DNA of 64,000 nucleotides, from positions 496,001 to 560,000 of the forward strand of contig VWZS01000159.1 of assembly GCA_013397075.1 (NCBI GenBank). The letters are read 5' to 3'. This DNA is from Rhabdornis inornatus. Its lineage: Eukaryota > Chordata > Aves > Passeriformes > Rhabdornithidae. Positions 11,301 to 22,653 of this stretch are shown in pieces. The notes below the pieces were generated by a model. That model saw only the letters and a list, made by a program, of their open reading frames with translations, had not been told where the DNA came from and did not search any database. The position numbers were made by a program, and so were the translations under genes. Numbering within the stretch: the first letter of the stretch is position 1; each line of letters begins with the position of its first letter.

Positions 11301-14300
11301 TCTCTAATTATTTATACACAGCTTGTTAAGAGTGATACTGAGAGGTGACAGCAGAGGTTTTCTCAAGGCAGCACACATTGGTCTCACGGCCGGCAGGTCC
11401 CACTCCCTCTCTGCATGGCTGTTTGTGGCCAGGAGAATGCAGAACTGTGAGGTGTGGGTGTGAGAAATGGCCCTGTTGAGGGCTTCACCAGAGAGGCTGG
11501 GCTGCTTGGGAGAAAATCAAGGCAAGAATTTCCCTGGTCCCACTCCTCATCCCTGTGCTGCACTGTCTCCCCACCACTGCCTTTGTTTAGACACTGAATT
11601 CCCCCCAAAACTCCCCCAAAACTATGTCAGTCAGTCCCAGGAGAGCAGGTGGTGACTCAAGAGAGCATCAGGAGGAAGACACCCCTGAGCCTCTGCTTCG
11701 TCTGCTCTGATTATTCTGGCAGAAATCTGAATTTTCTGCTTGTCCACTCTGAGTACCCCTCCTAATGCCACTCCAGGCACTTTAAAAGCCCTGTTCCCTG
11801 AGAACAGTTTTTTCAGTAAGTTAGTCCTTCTTCTAATACCCATTTGAACCCAGGTTCTCACTTGCTAGAGACATCCCATATGCTTATTTGGCCTCCAGCT
11901 GGCCTTCACTTTGAATAGTAAAATTTATTCTCCCCATAGAAGTCCTTGCTTGTCCCAGCTTTGATTCAATGGTGGAGTGTAAGCAGTGCCAGCAGCCCTG
12001 CCTCTGGCTAGAGCCCCCAGAAAGGGAAAGGAATGGACTGAAAGGTCTCTCATTCATAACCCCTCTCTGTATGCAGCACACTTGGGGCGGATCCTGCACG
12101 CTGCAGCTGGCGGCCGTGCGGTGGCTGCAGGGACAGCACGTCCCGGCTCAGCAGTGACACCTGCACCCCAAGGAGCCCAGCTGAGGGCACAGCCCCCCTG
12201 CAGGGCTGCTCTCCAGGGACTGGAGGCTCTCTGAACCTGTGAGCCCTTCTCCCACCAGAGCTGCCCTGAAGGCCTTTGTTACCAATGGTGCCCTCTTGAC
12301 AGGCATGGCCTGCAGCTGCCACCATGGTTCTCCCCCGCCCCGTGGCCTCAGGATGGCTGTCAGGTACTGAAGCTGGATTTCCCTTTGAGTGTCTTGTCCA
12401 TGTAAAGTGGTTAACTGGGGGATGAGGAGTGCTTTGGGGGTCAGTCAGGCCATCAGGCTACTGGTGCTTCAGCCATGCCCTGAGGGCAGAGTAGCCCACT
12501 CTGCTTAGAGGGGACAGCTTGGGGCATCCTCCACTGTTCCCACTGCACATGGCATTGCCATGGCAGTGGGCATCACAGCCTTTGGCATTGCCATGGCAGT
12601 GGGTATCACAACCTTTGGTGACAATAGTTTCTGTTCCGTCTGCTCAGAAGCCTGCTTCCCTCTCACCATCTCTGCTTCCACCACCGCAGCTGATGTGGCC
12701 CCTGAGCCAAACCCTGCTGAGGGAATGGGTGATACAGAGGTTCCTGGAGGGGCAGGAGCAGCATAGACGGGTCTGGAGGTTGTTGCTGAGTTCTGGTGAG
12801 GGAAGCAGGGCTCCCTGCCATGGCCCTGGGCAGCAGCTGGGATCTTGACCCTTCCCAGAGGTGAAAGGATGAGCAGCTCTGCAGGCAGTGTGGGTGGCAG
12901 AGGCTGCTGGGCGGGATCTAGGGTGGGCACCAACCTTGCAAGTGCAGCGGCTGGGCAGCCACCAGCCCAGACAGAGGAGGTGACTATTGAACTCATGTTG
13001 CAACTGTGCTTTAGGTGGAAAAAATTTGTCTGGGTCACTTGAGGGTGAGGCTTAGCTGTTCAGCAGCTCCCTGTTCCAAACCCTTCACCTGCTTCCTCCA
13101 CTGTGGCAGGGATGCCTGCTCTCTCCAAATAGCCTTCCACCTCTTCCTGCTGTCAGTTTTGACTGCATTTGGTCAAAACTTACTAGAAGGGAGTAAAAGA
13201 AGGCATTAATTACATAAAACTTTTTCACAAACAGTTTCTAGAGAAAAGTAGATAATTCACGTTGGAATATCTATACTGCAATATCTAGAGCTGTGCAAGG
13301 TATTTCTTCTTTGGTTCTTTGCCAAGTCTGCAAGGTTGAAAAGAGGTACTGCCACAAGTTACTGCTAGTGAGATAAAAAGATTCTATTTTGAATTTGGAT
13401 TTCTCACATGTCACTAATTTGAAAGAATTTATTGAACAAAAATGTTGCAAAAAAATGCAGAAATAAACTTTTCGGCTGTTGATATATCCAAAGGAAACAC
13501 TTGACTCTTTCAACTCTGTTCTTCAGCATAAATAGCATGGACAAGCTGGCAGAACTCTAGTTCTGTCAGCTTGATATAGTAGATTATTAAAGATTTAGTA
13601 GTTATTAAATCTTTTTTGCACCAAACACATTTTCAGCCCAAACCCTCACATTTATAATGTGAGGCTTTAAAGCCTTATAAAATTTGATAGTATCCAAGAT
13701 AACCACTGTTTTTAGCTGAACATTCCTGGTGTTCTAGGTTTGTCTAGTTTTTTCTAGTTTTCTACTCTTACTTAAGGTATCCTCACAATTTTATCATTAT
13801 TCTAACAGAGTTTGATGGCTTCGTTAAAGTACCAGCCTTGGGAATCAAATTCAATCTTAATTTTAATGAAAAATAGGAAGATACATGAAAAAATTAGGTT
13901 TATATTTTTGATAGTTTCAGAAGGGAAAAAAAAAAAAAAAACACCAAACAAAAAACCACCAAAAAATTGAGGAGTGATCCTAAGGAAAAAAGGTTCAAAA
14001 GAAAACAAAAAAAAGACAGAAAAGTATCCTGAAAATGAACCAAACATAGCCATTGAATGCTACCAGTTGGAAGTGTTGGTGTGTTGAAAATGTCAGTGAG
14101 TTACTGCACTGCAGGCCCAGGTGATATTAAAATTACCTTTGTGAAACTTTTCCTAATATCCAGTCTAGATCTCGCTTGGTGCAAACTGAGATAATTTCCT
14201 CTTGTCCTATCACTTTTTACTTTGGAGAAGAGCCTGACCTCCACCTGGCTACAACCTCCTGTCAGGGAGTTGAAGACAGCAATAGGGCTCCCCTTGAGCC

Positions 14301-17300
14301 CCCTTTTCTTCAAACTGAGCACCCCCAGCTCCCTCAGCCACTCCTCATAGGATGTGTGTTCTAGAAAGCAGAGTTCCAGAACTCCAGAGCAAAATTTCCA
14401 TGTAAGATTCAAGAATCTGAATTCCTTCATGAACCACGATGATCACAGAGTCGGGTGTTTCTTGCCTGCCTTAATGAGGGGGCTGGACACACACACACAT
14501 TGGCACTTGGCAGGTTGTGTTGGTTACAATTTGTTAGCAATTTGCAGCGTGGTACCAGACACTGCAATTTGGTAGACCTCACAGGTGATTTACAGGACAC
14601 GTGAATACCTCGTGGACCAAAGGCTGAGTAACACTGCCCAACTCCGACCTCCCATAAGTCCCAGGTTATGACTAAAACCCTTTACATCACGAGTTCTACA
14701 AAGGAGGATGCTAACTTTGGCTGGCAAGCTTCCATCTCAAGGCAGGGGAGATGGAGAGGCAAAGTAGCTTCCTGCTCTGGCCAGCCATGCCAGCTGTTGT
14801 CCATTAACCCTTCTGACTGGCCTTCACAGGCTGACCTGAATTTTGGGGAGCACTGCCATGCAGGCAGCACATGGAGAAACTCTTGGAGGCACAGCCTGGC
14901 TCTTTTCCTGTTTGCATGGCACTCAGCACAGCTAAAACCCAGTACATGGCTGCCACTGACACTTTTTACCTTAATGTAAGTAAATATGAAGCCAAATGCT
15001 TCCAGAACCCATGAAATCAGAGAAGTTTGCAGTGTGCTAACCAGGGTAAGACATGGTGTTGCCAGAGCTGTGACATTGGGTCAGTGCATTTGAGTTATCT
15101 GTACCTGAAAGAGGCTGGCAGCTTCCAAGACTTTCTGTACATTTTGCTTTGTGATGAGCATCTTGCTGGTGTAGGTGTAGTCCAGGAGTATATTCATGGT
15201 TTCTGCATCAACTCCTTTTAGTATGATCTTCTCCTCATATTTCTCTCTTAAATCATTGCAGAACATGGCCCTGGAAAGAAAGACATTTATCTTTTACTGC
15301 ATTCCAATCAAGATGAGGCATTCTGAAAACATTGGGCTATTTAGATTTCAACACAGAATACTCTGATTGCTTCACATTTTATGTAATTACTCCTGTTGAA
15401 AAGAAACAAGTAGATATCTTTTTGCTGCTCTTCTACCTCATGAGTTTGATAATGCATGCACACATGATGGATTCCTCCAAGCTGTTCTCTACAGCAGACC
15501 CGGGGCTCCATGGCAGCAAAGGCACCTGTGACCTTGCCTGAGTGGGACTTGTCCCCATGTCTGGACTGGTGCTGTGGAGCAGTGATGCTGTCTCACCTGC
15601 TGGCCTCTTGCTGGGTCTGTTTCTAGTACAGGTGCAGCTCTTTGAGGGCTGGCATTCTCCAGACTTTGTTAGCACATGTACTTGGTACCCCTTGGCAGGT
15701 CCATACCTCCCTGCTTCCAGCTGCAGGACACTGCTGGGACAGAAGCCCGAGGCCACACCAGATCCACGTGTCTGACAGCCTCACTTCTCAGCTTCCCAAA
15801 ATATCTTTGACCACATTAATACCACCCGTGGGCCAGGGGAGAATGAATGGCTTATGGATTTTCTTCTAATTAAGATTCCGGCTTTTCCTCTGCTAAATTT
15901 TGGGATTGCAGAGTTGGTACCTCTTGGCTAGAAAAGCAATTGAATTGCAAGGCAGAAAGTGCAGTGATTTCATACATGTAGATAACAACTCTTCTTCAGT
16001 GGATAATACTGCATTTGAAAGGTGACCACCAGACACACCTTTGGCACTAGGCAGGTATTTCATGTAGGGTATAAATCAGAAATTATCTAAGGGCTGTTTA
16101 AATCCATTTTGCATGGTGACATCTGCAAGACAAACACACACATCTTCCTCTGCATTTTCAATTCATAGATTTAAGTATTTCTTCCAATTCTTTTTGCTTC
16201 TTCTTAGGATTTTGATCAGCTCCTTTTTGTTCACTGCATTCAGAGAATGAGATGTCACATCATTTGGAATCTCTCTCAACAGATCAGAATTACATGAGTC
16301 CACTTGTTACTGCACTGGTGAAAAACATGTGCAGATCTAAAGTGTAATTAGAAGCACTCTTTACCCTGCATTCCAAGCCCTTCTTTATTAGTCATATACA
16401 ATGTTGACAGGACAATGCAACCTGGGAAATGGCTAGAGGTCCCAAGTCTTAGGCCATGCTTTTCTTGTAAAAGAAGTGTCTGAATTAAGCTGTCTAATTG
16501 ACATGTCTTACTGGAACCAAGATGTAAACAGATTTTATTGCAAAGCAGCTAGGCATGATGAATGGCAAATGGATGGAAGATACTAGCTGCTACTTGCTCT
16601 AAGAACTGCCTGTTCCTTACCTCAGCAGAAATTTTATAGCAAGGTCTTAGTTACCTCAGTGTGCAAAACTGCCTCTGGATAGGGAGGCCTAACTTTTGAG
16701 CAGGAAATTTGGGCAGAGAATTCACTTGTCAGAAAAGTTGTTCAGCCAAAATTCTCATTTTTCCTTTCACTCATCTCAGCTCATTAGAGGTTTTTGCTTC
16801 ACTGCCCTGCCTCATGGTCCAGCTTCTGCTGCTACTGAAATCAGAATATTTCAAAGGCATTTAGACAAATGTTCCTTAACTTTGGTGACCACGAGACTGG
16901 GATTCATTTAGCTTCTCTCCCTCTGGCCCTGTCAAGTGGTATAAGAAGGGACGTGTGGGCAGGTGGCCATCTGAAAACAGCAGCCCTCAGTTCCCACTTC
17001 TCCCTGGCAATGGGCATCAGCACGGACAGGGAGGTTGGCACAGGACAGACAGACAGACAGACAGCTGTCCCAGTCATGCGGGATTGACGGGTGCCGGATG
17101 CCTCGTCTGAATGAGAAACAGCCCCATGGATGGTGCAGGTGGTGTCTGCTCATCTTCCTTTCATCTCTTGAGCTGATGACTCCAGACTTGTATCAAACCA
17201 TCCCTGTCGAGGTGGTGAGAGTCTCACTCCCACTCCACAGACCCGAGTGTTTGATGGGGTCAGTCGGAGATACCAAGGGTTACACTCGTCAGGGCTGCTC

Positions 17301-20300
17301 AGAAACCAGCCTCAGAAACCAGCCTCAAAGTGCTTTGGCCTACCTGTCTCCTTATCTTTGTAACTGGTTTAGAGCTGCCATCCACTCCCAATTTCATAGG
17401 GTGTGGATTCACAAAACGTGGCTGTGAGCTGCAGAAATCACACATCTAAAGCACAGGGGTCTCCCAGCAGTTCTCTGCTCTAGATCATGGCAGGGCTCAA
17501 TTGAGCAGTGCACAGGAGAGCTGACTCCTGTGGCCTTCCTTCTGCTCAAATTGAGTGGTTCTTATTCCCAGCCTGTGTGCTGGCAGAGAGAACACCTGAC
17601 ACCACTCAGGCTGATCAGGCTGAGCTTCTTTCCGAGGGATTAAAACGCTGCCTCCAAATGCTGCCTTTCTGAACTTACCCTCAGGAGGCTCTAAATCCTC
17701 CAGATGTGGCTGCTAATTCCATTGTATGTTTCCCTGGTTCTTGTCCCTGTGTAATTCTAAACTGCACCTTTGAACCAACATGCACTCTAAGAAATGCACC
17801 TCTGAAGTGAGGGCCCAATGCCAAATTTAGATACCCAAAAATGAGTAATTTTAGAAAAAATTCTAAATTTTTTCTAACTTAAAATTAGAGAAATCTCAAT
17901 AAAATAAAGAAGGGGTTGCAGCTGGTGAAGCACTTTTTAAGCACTCTCCCACACTGGAATGCTTGTGCTTGGAATTATGATCCTGATTTCAAACAACCAT
18001 GCTGGAGCTCGAGAATGCTCTGGGAAATGGCTTCAACTTCTCCCAGCCCCATTCTCTCACTACTCTTGGGCAGTGCAGAATTAAAGAACTACTGTTCCAC
18101 CTTAGTCAGCTGGTATTTCTCTTCTCTGCTTTGCTACCATCATGGAGGTAAATGGAGAGTTAATGTTTTTATGTCTACAGGTGCAGGATGTCACAAGAAT
18201 TAGTGTGTCTACTCTCTGGAGTAGACAGGTGAAGAAGGTGCTGAGGAAGGACTAGAAGTGATTAGCTTTGTTTAAATGTGGTCCAGTGCTGCTGCTGCTG
18301 CTGGATTGCCTGCACTGTGGCACCCAGCTCTCAGGAAGGGAGTTGTGTAACTTGCAGGGGAATGAAGCCCATGAGTCACTGGGTCCCTTTGCTTTGCTCC
18401 CATGCATGGCTGTGAGAGGTCCTGTAATAGCATGGAAAGTACTCACAGGAGCAGCGTGATTTAAGAATTCCTTCTTTCTCTGGGGCCATGCAGCTTCTAG
18501 AGAATTATGGCAACACGAATGAAGTCTCCTTGTGAGCAGCAGAACCCGTGAAGCTCAGTTCCCTGCAGACTTGTGTCCTCCTTTCCCTCCTCACAGTAAC
18601 CTCAGCTTTCCCTTCCTGAGCCCTCCATTGTCCCTCCTTATCCCTCTTACACACTTCAGGGTCCCTCCAGGAGCTCAGCTCCGTGCTGGCTGTGCCCAGC
18701 AGGGCAAGGCAGTGTGGCTGTTCTGGGCACTGTGTGTGCTGGCTGGCCAGGACACCTTGCTCACTACCCTGCAGAACACCAAGGGTTCCAGTCCAGCATC
18801 TCTCCTCTCCTAGCTGCAGATTTCCATCAAACTCATGGCAACTTCAGGTCTGAGATTTCCATCCTATGCCAAATGTGATTGAAACTAACCCAAAGAGTCA
18901 TGACAAAAGGCACTGGCAGACAGGCTGACAGTGAGGTGTAATAAATCTCAGCTCTGTGGGAAGCCAAGCCAGAAAGAAGCACCCAGAGGGGCAGACCCTG
19001 CACACGTGTGCAGTTGCCTTGGGATGAGATGAGATGAGATGAGATGAGATGAGATGAGATGAGATGAGATGAGATGAGATGACCTCCAGCCAGGTATCTC
19101 CCCTCCTTCCAAGGGACAGGCTGTAGCTTGGGAAAGCTCAGTGGAAAGCTGGCCAACACCTGTTGTCGTAGAACTGTCTTGCCTGGTTTTAACTGGGAAG
19201 TCCTTCTGATTGCAGCACCTTTAATTATAGTGAAATTGGGGATTCTTGTCAAAGTATCATTATGATGATTTTGATTTTAATTTGTGCATCTGCTGTCCAT
19301 TATGCACACAATGTTGGTAAAAAATATTTGGGCATCTCTGCTTTTAGCTGTATATTTTCTCATATGCAATAAATATAGTGTCTCTGTAGAAATAATACCT
19401 GTCTCCAAATATTCACAGACACAATCTCTATTCTAGATTAGAAAAGCAGAACTGTTCTTCCAGGCACTACCAGCAAAGCTTACTAGACTCCATTAAAATT
19501 AGCTTTCTGCTCATGACACAAGTGGTCACAGGTTCTTTTTCTCGTGTTTCCTCTGTAGCTGTTCAGTCATCTGATCACTTTAGCAGTAAAAGAAAGAAAG
19601 AAAAAAATCCCAGCCATGCAAATGTGGTTGTCTAAATGATGTTGTCTAAATGATAATGGAAAATCTGTGCTAAAACTGATACCAAGTTCCTCTGTGTGTC
19701 TAAAATTTATTCTTGTTGGCCAGTAGTCTCATATAGGATATCTATTGTACTGAAAGAATGAAAAATTTGAGTGGACCAGAAGGAGACAGTGAATGGCAAA
19801 ATTGCTTTCAAGGAGATATTTCCCACTGCAACCGATTTCCAGTAACTCTAGATGGAAAATCCATTCTCTTTCCTCCTCAACAATTTAGTGCAATATATAT
19901 ATTTTTTTGCCCCAGAATGGCAATTGGAAAAATTAGCATGTTCCAGAAACCCACTCCTATTTCAATAAAAACAGCCTGCTATCTGAATGGGTATTCCTTT
20001 TTGCCCAGGTCCCAGAGAGACAAGACAAGTTGCTAAAGACACTTGGTTAAAACACCCTTTTCTCAAGCACTTGACTGCCAATATTCTGTCTTCCTTTGCA
20101 TGCCTCCAGTGGACTTTTTGAGTGCTGGTATCAGAACTCTGGCAAATACACAACCTGGCACCTGCCTTATTTAAGTCTCCAACTTTAAAAAACAAGCTGA
20201 AAGATGTAAGGAATTAGAGGCTCACTGCAAATTTGCAGACTTTGATGCCCACTTTGCACTCCTTGGAGACCTACAGTTCAAATCTAAGAAGCAAAATAAG

Positions 20301-20590
20301 TTTATTGGTTTTGTTTGTTACAAACCTTACCTGAAATAATTGCTTGCTGCAGCAAGGACCACTCGGTGACAGGAGAATTCCCTGCTGTCCACGCACAGGA
20401 TGACATCGGTAAGGGAATTTTCAAGCCGAAGGTTCTCAAGGCCATTCTGGAGCACCAGAGAGAGACCTGTATCGTCAAACTTGACCTTTTCACCACTGGA
20501 GACTTCCAGCAGGTCCCCCATTTTTGTCGAACACTCATTGTTCAGACAGATCTCAGGCTCCTCAGAGCTCGTCTCCAGCGTGTCCCCCAT
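2091..20590 (-). CDS. KLHL6: KLHL6, kelch-like protein 6 (coding exons 1-6; last exon outside window)
   Basis: Six exons on the minus strand, 20331-20590, 15105-15270, 9076-9525, 6759-6996, 3234-3436 and 2091-2304, join in frame to give 510 complete codons plus one base. Every internal junction has a GT donor and AG acceptor and the phases agree. Domains in order: a short N-terminal tail, BTB (about residues 43-152), BACK (about 157-258), then Kelch repeats from about residue 305 with the usual paired glycines (for example VYVIGGFDG and [10 protein letters not shown]). From known family biology, KLHL6 is a CUL3 substrate adaptor of B cells and endothelium; Roquin2 is a reported substrate. The sequence is close to my recollection of human KLHL6 (about 621 aa), so roughly 100 C-terminal residues lie left of base 1. 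The chosen ATG (20588-20590) has A at -3 and G at +4 and aligns with an internal Met of the human protein, making the bird N-terminus about 11 residues shorter. Confidence 0.96.
2305..3233 (-). other. KLHL6 intron 5
   Basis: AT-rich intron of 929 bases with canonical ends. The only structure seen is a perfect 14-base-arm palindrome at 2882-2911. Confidence 0.85.
2882..2911. repeat. perfect AT-rich palindrome
   Basis: Arm 2882-2895 (gacacattttatat) is the exact reverse complement of 2898-2911, with only AC between. It could extrude as a cruciform; no function can be read from it. Confidence 0.85.
3234..3436 (-). CDS. KLHL6: KLHL6 coding exon 5 (Kelch repeats 2-3)
   Basis: 203 bases; the first two complete Gly372 and the rest encode residues 373-439, from [14 protein letters not shown] to HNCWSE. 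It has the Kelch signatures GRWRHKM and [10 protein letters not shown]. The acceptor is TTCACTACAG|GT and the donor GAG|GTAAGA (GT at 3233-3232). Confidence 0.95.
3437..6758 (-). other. KLHL6 intron 4
   Basis: Non-coding. An A/G-rich stretch covers about 5020-5520 on the plus strand. No repeat family, RNA gene or plausible extra exon was recognised. Confidence 0.75.
6759..6996 (-). CDS. KLHL6: KLHL6 coding exon 4 (linker and first Kelch repeat)
   Basis: Encodes residues 293-371 plus one base, from [14 protein letters not shown] through the first Kelch blade ([12 protein letters not shown]) to KNEVYISG. The acceptor is CATTTAG|ATC and the donor TCAG|GTAAGG (GT at 6758-6757), leaving the glycine codon split in phase 1. 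The paralogue KLHL24 has an intron at the same place and phase (VSG split). Confidence 0.95.
6997..9075 (-). other. KLHL6 intron 3
   Basis: Non-coding. It has a near-perfect inverted repeat at 7654-7699 and a GC-rich patch at about 8030-8340 inside otherwise AT-rich sequence. Confidence 0.8.
7654..7699. repeat. hairpin-forming inverted repeat
   Basis: Arm 7654-7673 (tctctgaaacaagacctgct) pairs with 7679-7699 with a single bulged base and a 5-base loop (aattg). The stem is about 20 bp. It resembles a short folded transcript or a MITE remnant, but the stem is shorter than a normal pre-miRNA. Confidence 0.8.
9076..9525 (-). CDS. KLHL6: KLHL6 coding exon 3 (end of BTB linker and BACK domain)
   Basis: A 450-base exon encoding exactly 150 codons (residues 143-292), from [11 protein letters not shown] to MYHLSGNE. 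It carries the BTB-BACK linker and the whole BACK domain, with the typical [10 protein letters not shown] and [16 protein letters not shown] segments. The acceptor is CTCTGCCCACAG|TTC and the donor GAG|GTGAGT (GT at 9075-9074). Both ends are phase 0. Confidence 0.96.
10360..10387. repeat. 28-base dispersed repeat, copy B
   Basis: The second exact copy of the 28-base sequence, in KLHL6 intron 2. No wider homology to copy A was visible on either side. Confidence 0.7.
12551..12616. repeat. 33-base tandem duplication
   Basis: Unit 12551-12583 is repeated at 12584-12616 with two mismatches. Each begins ggcattgccatggcagtggg or its one-base variant. Open frames across it are repetitive and not gene-like. 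Confidence 0.9.
14139..14400 (-). mobile_element. CR1 LINE fragment
   Basis: The plus strand contains aaacttttcctaatatcc, tcttgtcctatcac, gagcctgacctccacctggc and cacccccagctccctcagcc, all typical of the CR1 3' region in reverse complement. It aligns by eye with the fragments at 33.95 kb and 61.5 kb. The terminal octamer repeat end is missing. Confidence 0.85.
15105..15270 (-). CDS. KLHL6: KLHL6 coding exon 2 (BTB domain)
   Basis: The first base completes Arg87 and the rest encodes residues 88-142, from [13 protein letters not shown] to LEAASLFQ. This is the middle and end of the BTB fold, including the dimer and CUL3-facing helices. The acceptor is CTTTCTTTCCAG|G and the donor CAG|GTACAG (GT at 15104-15103). 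Length is 166 bases, matching the expected phase 2 to phase 0 transition. Confidence 0.95.
15271..20330 (-). other. KLHL6 intron 1
   Basis: 5.06 kb non-coding. It holds a (CAGA)n-type run near 17,046-17,064 and a pure 12-unit pentanucleotide repeat at 19,023-19,082. No mobile element or further exon was recognised. Confidence 0.8.
19023..19082. repeat. (GATGA)12 pentanucleotide microsatellite
   Basis: Twelve uninterrupted GATGA units. An open minus-strand frame through it gives an ISSHL repeat that is an artefact of the 5-base period. Confidence 0.97.
20331..20590 (-). CDS. KLHL6: KLHL6 coding exon 1 (N-terminus and start of BTB)
   Basis: Encodes residues 1-86 plus two bases of codon 87. 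It begins [13 protein letters not shown] and ends in the BTB core at ASNYF. The donor is AG|GTAAGG (GT at 20330-20329). The N-terminal 30 residues are acidic and poorly conserved; from GEKVKFDD onwards the match to KLHL6 is strong. An ATG 22 bases upstream is out of frame. The sequence just upstream on the minus strand (TTCTTTTTAG) looks like a weak splice acceptor, so a separate 5' non-coding exon is possible. Confidence 0.94.
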
Positions 20591-20760
20591 TTTGTGGGCA
20601 GCCCCGTCTCATTCGGTTGGTGCTTCAATCTAAAAAGAACTCCTCAGCTTCGGGCAAATCACACTGCAGAAGTTGGGCGGATTTCCTGTCCAGAGGTTTC
20701 TGCTTATCTGTAGCTGTCACACACACATAACAGGAAGCCTTGCACTTTCTCATCCTGTTA
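20591..20760 (-). promoter_or_regulatory. KLHL6: probable KLHL6 5'UTR and promoter-proximal region
   Basis: Placed by position upstream of the KLHL6 ATG on the minus strand. The minus strand has an AGATAAG GATA-type site and an AGGAAAT ETS/NFAT-like site. There is no CpG island and no clear TATA box. The transcription start cannot be read from sequence. Confidence 0.4.
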
Positions 20761-22653
20761 ACACAAACAAAGGGTGGGTTTTTTTCAGTGATTTTCAGGC
20801 AGTATCAACGTGTTTAGAAAGGCCTTAAGATGCCTCTGGATGTGAGAAGATTACAAGTGACAGGGTCAGCCTGCTTCCTACCCTCAGTCAGTCCCTTGCT
20901 GTTATCTGCTGGTTGTATTGATAGGTGCACCACATCCTTATCAAGTGCTCCTGGTGGACTGGGCTAAAGCCCAGGGACAATAGAAAGCTAAGGGACAAAG
21001 CGTTATATTTTGTATTTCACTTTCCAGGTATGTGGTTATTATAATTGAGCCGGTTTGGGGTTCGCTTTTGTTTTTAGTTTTGGTTTTGCTTGCATATTCA
21101 GAAAGCCCTCCAAGTGGATGTCTCTGTCACTCATGACTGTTAGCTGGCAACCATTGCATGGCTTTTCTTTAAGGCTAAATGGGCACAACTCTCTCAAGGA
21201 CATGGAGCAGTATCAAAGATCTCACAGCTGATGATCTTCAGGCTCCACTGCTGGGCATCCACAGGGATGTGGTCCATGCAGCCAGTGCCCTGCCATCAGC
21301 TCTGACTAGCAGTGAAAGCTCAGGGAAAGAGCCTGAGCAGCAGTGTACCCATGCTCATCCCCATCATCCTCACTGACAGGTGTAGGTTGAGGTACAGCTG
21401 CATCTGACCTGTCCCCAAGACAGACATGGACAGTGGCTGCACACCTGGCAGTGGGGACACTGCAGGGCAGCTCTGGGGCTGGACTTCCAGCATGACAGGA
21501 GCACACAGAGCACAGTGCTGAAGGTTTCCCTTTCACCTAAGCATGGACCAGATCTACTTGGACATCACCTAGATAAGAACCTGATCCAAGCTGAGTTAAT
21601 AAGCAACACAGCCTTCTGTGAGTAACAGAGCAAATCCCTGGCTTGCTTAGGAAACTCTCACACTGGGAAGTAGAAAAGCACACCTCTATCTCCCCCTGAG
21701 AGGAATGTAGGGCCAATCCTCACCTTGGTAGCTTGAGTGCTAACCAGCCTTGCCTTTGTGATAATTACTTCTAGGAATCCTTGTTTGGCCAATCCACAGG
21801 TTCTTATTGTACTTTTGGTTTCCTCTTTTGTCTCCAGCTTGTATAGCTGAGCTCACGGTGTTATGGGAAACTTGGCTTCCCCTCTTCTAGAAGGAGGTGA
21901 AAGCAGGATCTGAGAGAGATGGATTGGAAGATGAAGAGGAAGGAAAGCAAAAAATATCCTTCCTCTACCTCCTTGGAATGGGGTTTTCTTTATTTTGCGT
22001 AGTCTGCGCAGCCCTTTGGCTTTTTCCTTTCCCAGCTGATTTAAATGTTTTCTTGCTGCCTTTTGTGCTAAGTTTTGCAAATGGATGCTTCGTTTTGTAA
22101 AGCCAGCCCCTTTTTTCCCAAATACTCCTGTAGGAATACAATAAGAAAATTAAGTAAACCTTTCAAAAGTGCAAGGTGTGCTTTAAAAATCACAATACTT
22201 TAACCCTATCTTGAGCTAGGTTCTCCTTGTTTATCATCACAGCTTCTGACCTTTAGGAATTCATCTTATCAGGCTTTTCTCTGATGGTGAGAAGCTTCAC
22301 ATTGTGCTAATCTTTAAGCAAAAGCTGAGCTTCTGCAGCCATCACTTGATTCTAGTTGCTGAAGCTTTAAGCAAAACATTAATAATTGTGAAATTGAAGT
22401 AAGTCAGTGCTGGCTGTGAGTGCTGGGAACGGAAACCCTGCAGTAACTAGGTCGGTCGAGGGCTGTGGTATTGTCAGTAACTGCACTGCAGGAAGGACCT
22501 CAGCAGCTCAAGGAACTGTTGACTATTTGTAGCAGTTATCATTATCCACATTCCGTCTTTTTCTATGCCATTGCTAACACATATGGTGTATTTTTAACCC
22601 TTAAAATGTTTTTTTTTCTTGACAAGCACCTCCCCTCCTTTCTTCTGTTGCCA
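20761..22653. other. intergenic, KLHL6 5' side
   Basis: Non-coding. Ordinary mixed-composition DNA with no recognised repeat or gene. Confidence 0.6.

Larger units (their letters stand above)
9526..15104 (-). other. KLHL6 intron 2
   Basis: 5.6 kb non-coding. Contents seen: the second 28-base repeat copy, a GC-rich stretch at about 12,060-12,330, a 33-base tandem duplication at 12,551-12,616, an A-rich stretch at 13,924-13,970, and a CR1 fragment at about 14,139-14,400. Confidence 0.8.

Noticed and set aside
12505..13038. 177-codon minus-strand frame
   Set aside because: Spans the 33-base tandem repeat in a GC-rich part of KLHL6 intron 2; repetitive and low-complexity, no family recognised.
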